Positions 61,218-64,000 of a stretch of 64,000 nt of DNA are shown piece after piece. This DNA is from an uncultured Bacteroidota bacterium (lineage in GTDB: Bacteria > Bacteroidota > Bacteroidia > 2-12-FULL-35-15), in contig CAIYIS010000015.1 of NCBI GenBank assembly GCA_903926385.1, forward strand, positions 1-64,000, read 5' to 3'. Under the pieces are notes generated by a model. The model saw nothing but the letters and a program-made list of their open reading frames with translations. It made no database searches and was not told the DNA's origin. The translations under genes and the position numbers were made by a program. Position 1 is the stretch's first letter; every line of letters starts with the position of its first letter.

Positions 61218-64000
61218 TTATTTAACCACTGTTACTTCGCCCAAAATATCGTGCATCAAATCTACATTATCTTTAAAGGTAACTTTGTATACATACACAT
61301 CCTGAATAGTAGCTTCAATACTTCCGTTCACTCTTCCATCCCAGGCTTTTGTTATATCATCTGAATAGAAAACCTGCACTCCCCATCTGTCGAAAACACG
61401 CATTTCAAATTCCTTTATGTTTGTTCCTTTGCAAAAGAAAAAATCATTCGTTCCATCATCATTAGGTGTAAATGCATTTGGAATATATAAAGTATACACA
61501 CCTGCTATTTGCAAACAAACCTCAGCTGTATCGAAACACATACCCTCATTTCCGGTAATTAACGTAACACAATAATTTCCTTCAAGAGAATACGTGTGCG
61601 AAGGATATTGCAAATGGCTGGTATCTGACGAAGGATTCTGCGCATCACCAAACTCCCAGAACCATGAAGTAGCCGAATGAGATGAATCAGTAAAACTCAC
61701 AACAGGATTTTCTATGCTTGTAGCCATAGGTGCACCAAAGTTTGCAACCGGCATATCGATTACATTAATCATATCTGTAACTAATAGGGACGAAGCACAA
61801 CCAGCAGCAGAGGTAGCACTGAACGAAACGGAATAAGTACCGGCAGTGGTGAAACAATGCAAAGGAGGATTCTGATTTGTTTGCGATGGGGAGCCATCTC
61901 CAAAATTCCAACCCCATGTTACCAGTGACGAACTTCCCGGAGATTGATCAGTAAATGTTACGCAAAGCGGAACACAACCCGAAACAACATCTGCGGAAAT
62001 ATTTAATACTGGTAGCGCATTAATGGTAATGTTTGTGGTGGTAAGCAATGGAGGACAACTTCCGGATGCCGGAATGGTATAGGTAACTGTGTATATTCCG
62101 GGAGTACTTAAATCGGGGGTTACTGCACCGTTTGTGGTGTTAATAAATAACCCAGCAGGACTTGCTGAATAAGTGCCTCCGGGCGTGCCGGTTTGAACTA
62201 CATTTTGAACTGCAGTATTAGACACACAATAAGATGGTGAAGAATAATTAATAGCTGAAGTAGGAGTTGCATTCACAACAATACTCATTGTGGCTGTGGT
62301 GGCACATTGTCCGGCTGTTGGTGTAAATGTATAAACAGTTGTGCCGGCTGTTGCAGTGCTTATAGCAGGCGACCAGGTTCCTGTTATTACCGGAATATTG
62401 GTTGAATTTACAGGCATTACCGGAGGTGCCGAATTTTGACACAATGGCCCTATCGGAGCAAATGTAGGTGTAATCAATGGGTCAATGGTTACACTAATAG
62501 TAGTCGGAATGGCACATTGTCCGGCATTCGGTGTAAAGGTATAGGTGTTCGTGCCGGCATTAGCTGTGTTCACAGTGGAGTTCCACACACCTATTATGGA
62601 TGGAATATTAGTTGAACTGGTTGGCAAAACAGGAGCAACGGCATTCTGACATACATTCGGAATCGCAGTAAACGTAGGAGTAATTTGAGTGGTAATATTC
62701 ACAATCATGGTTGCGGAGGACGCACACTGACCTGCAGAAGGAGTGAATGTATAAGTTGTGTTTCCAAGAATTGCAGTGCTTATTGTATCGTTCCACGAAC
62801 CTGTTATTGCCGGCAAATTAGTTGAATTTGCAGGTAATAGCTGAGATGCCGAATTCTGACATAACGGACCGATTGTAGTAAAGGTCGGAGTTATCAATGC
62901 ATCTATGGTCACATTTATTGTAGTTGGTATGGCACACTGTCCGGCAGCAGGAGTAAAAGTATAAGCCACAGTTCCGGCTGCTGCCGTATTTATTACAGCA
63001 GGCAACCATGTTCCTGTGATAGCAGGAAGATTGGTAGAAGAAAGCGGCAATGAAGGAGCCACTCCCCCTTGACAAATATTGGGAATAGCGGCAAAGGTTG
63101 GTACTATTTGATTGGTCACGTTAATGGTCATGGTTGTGCTTGTTGCACACTGACCGATTGTTGGTGTAAATGTATAAACCGTGTTACCCGGAACTGTTGT
63201 ACTTACCAATGTATTCCATGTTCCTGTTATTGCAGGAATATCGTTTGAACTTGCAGGTAATAAAGGAGGAACTGAGTTCTGACACAATTGACCAATTTGA
63301 GTGAATGCAGGAGTTATCTGCGGATCCACAGTTACACTTAAGGTTGTTATAGAAGCACATTGTCCAGCTGTTGGTGTAAACGTATAAACGGTTGTGCCGG
63401 CGGTGGCAGTGCTTACTGCAGGTGACCAGGTGCCTGTGATTGCAGGGATATTGGTTGAACTAGTTGGTAATACAGGTGCTACTGAAAACTGACAAACGTT
63501 TGCTATTGCATTAAACGTTGGTGTTATTTGAGGATCGACTGTGATACTTAATGTTGTTGTTGTTGCACATTGTCCTGCTGTGGGTGTAAAGGTGTAAACA
63601 GTAGTGCCGGCTGTAGCTGTGCTTACTGCCGGTGACCAGGTGCCTGTGATTGCTGGGATATTGGTGGAGCTCGTTGGTAATACTGGTGCTACTGAAAATT
63701 GACAAACGTTTGCAACTGCGTTAAATGTTGGTGTTATCTGAGGATCGACTGTGATACTTAATGTTGTTGTGGTGGCACATTGTCCTGCTGTTGGTGTAAA
63801 GGTATAAACGGTTGTGCCGGCTGTGGCAGTGCTTACTGCAGGTGTCCATGTGCCTGTGATGGCTGGGATATTGGTTGAACTGGTTGGTAATACCGGTGCT
63901 ACTGAAAATTGACAAACATTGGCGATTGCATTAAACGTTGGTGTTATTTGAGGATCGACTGTGATGCTTAATGTGGTTGTTGTGGCGCATTGTCCTGCTG
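61218..64000 (-). CDS. Giant T9SS adhesin with 70-residue repeats, 5' end beyond the window
   Basis: At least 927 codons are visible, and I read the frame open through the region I checked (63330-63540) beyond the first internal GTG. The chain has at least eight repeats of about 70 residues with the pattern TPTF..I..LCQNS, STN(I/L)P.ITG.W, YTFTP.AGQC(A) and T.T..V. In the left part A-type (IGPLCQNS) and B-type (IPNVCQ) units alternate, and the right part has near-identical 210-base units. Next come Ig-like and two PKD modules (WGWNFGDG, WFWEFGDA) and a CHU_C domain (LYIPNAFTPNDDGTND). It should be exported by T9SS to the surface. Confidence 0.85.
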   Translation of the reverse strand, partial: AGQCATTTTLSITVDPQITPTFNAIANVCQFSVAPVLPTSSTNIPAITGTWTPAVSTATAGTTVYTFTPTAGQCATTTTLSITVDPQITPTFNAVANVCQFSVAPVLPTSSTNIPAITGTWSPAVSTATAGTTVYTFTPTAGQCATTTTLSITVDPQITPTFNAIANVCQFSVAPVLPTSSTNIPAITGTWSPAVSTATAGTTVYTFTPTAGQCASITTLSVTVDPQITPAFTQIGQLCQNSVPPLLPASSNDIPAITGTWNTLVSTTVPGNTVYTFTPTIGQCATSTTMTINVTNQIVPTFAAIPNICQGGVAPSLPLSSTNLPAITGTWLPAVINTAAAGTVAYTFTPAAGQCAIPTTINVTIDALITPTFTTIGPLCQNSASQLLPANSTNLPAITGSWNDTISTAILGNTTYTFTPSAGQCASSATMIVNITTQITPTFTAIPNVCQNAVAPVLPTSSTNIPSIIGVWNSTVNTANAGTNTYTFTPNAGQCAIPTTISVTIDPLITPTFAPIGPLCQNSAPPVMPVNSTNIPVITGTWSPAISTATAGTTVYTFTPTAGQCATTATMSIVVNATPTSAINYSSPSYCVSNTAVQNVVQTGTPGGTYSASPAGLFINTTNGAVTPDLSTPGIYTVTYTIPASGSCPPLLTTTNITINALPVLNISADVVSGCVPLCVTFTDQSPGSSSLVTWGWNFGDGSPSQTNQNPPLHCFTTAGTYSVSFSATSAAGCASSLLVTDMINVIDMPVANFGAPMATSIENPVVSFTDSSHSATSWFWEFGDAQNPSSDTSHLQYPSHTYSLEGNYCVTLITGNEGMCFDTAEVCLQIAGVYTLYIPNAFTPNDDGTNDFFFCKGTNIKEFEMRVFDRWGVQVFYSDDITKAWDGRVNGSIEATIQDVYVYKVTFKDNVDLMHDILGEVTVVK

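Overview
The window is a low-GC bacterial chromosome segment that looks like Bacteroidota. I base this on secreted proteins with type IX secretion (T9SS) C-terminal domains (the gliding-associated CHU_C type and the shorter type A tail), a TonB-dependent receptor with a carboxypeptidase-D-like N-terminal domain, SPOR, LptD, MCE and FKBP envelope genes including a probable gldI, and many promoters of the Bacteroidota TAnnTTTG type. I see no rRNA, tRNA, CRISPR array, insertion sequence or prophage. A close genus cannot be named from sequence alone.

Layout. 1-1140: a two-gene module (DUF6934-like protein plus a 50-residue protein) with GC-rich hairpins, present as a partial tandem duplication. 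1147-6932: DUF5808-like membrane peptide, TolB-like lipoprotein, M16-fold protein without its zinc motif, a fibronectin-type T9SS protein, and a DUF5011-like lipoprotein. 7027-10205: a minus-strand trio of BtrH-like protein, unknown 132-residue protein and a flavoprotein with flavin-halogenase motifs. 11223-24416: lpdA, M61 peptidase, a repeat protein, patatin with a beta barrel, a metal-receptor-like protein, an SNF2 helicase and its partner, a CBS-domain PLP enzyme, and an OmpA-type protein. 25651-34874: PepSY-like protein, TonB-dependent receptor, a small secreted protein, a 1653-residue adhesin with eleven 83-residue repeats, and pdhB. 35446-40280: four consecutive FKBP genes and a DHH phosphoesterase. 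40641-47997: an MsbA-type ABC exporter and surface proteins. 48616-61132: Fe-S oxidoreductase pair, MCE protein, amidase, LptD, RidA, small membrane proteins and a DUF349 protein. 61218 to the end: a second giant T9SS adhesin, cut by the window edge.

The genes mostly serve the cell envelope: LPS export (MsbA-like, LptD), lipid transport (MCE), peptidoglycan (amidase), folding of periplasmic proteins (FKBP cluster) and a set of T9SS cargo proteins. lpdA and pdhB are two components of the pyruvate dehydrogenase complex lying 21 kb apart.

The most unusual signal lies between genes. Four intergenic tandem arrays (10435-10796, about 24796-25095, 35172-35310, 48235-48490) have unrelated sequences, yet their spacing is 21, 21 within 63, 42 and 42 bp. 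In three of them the register is held without slippage over nearly every unit. Three arrays also share flanking intergenic modules. The halogenase-like trio and the SNF2 helicase with a degenerate nuclease domain are the best candidates among the genes.
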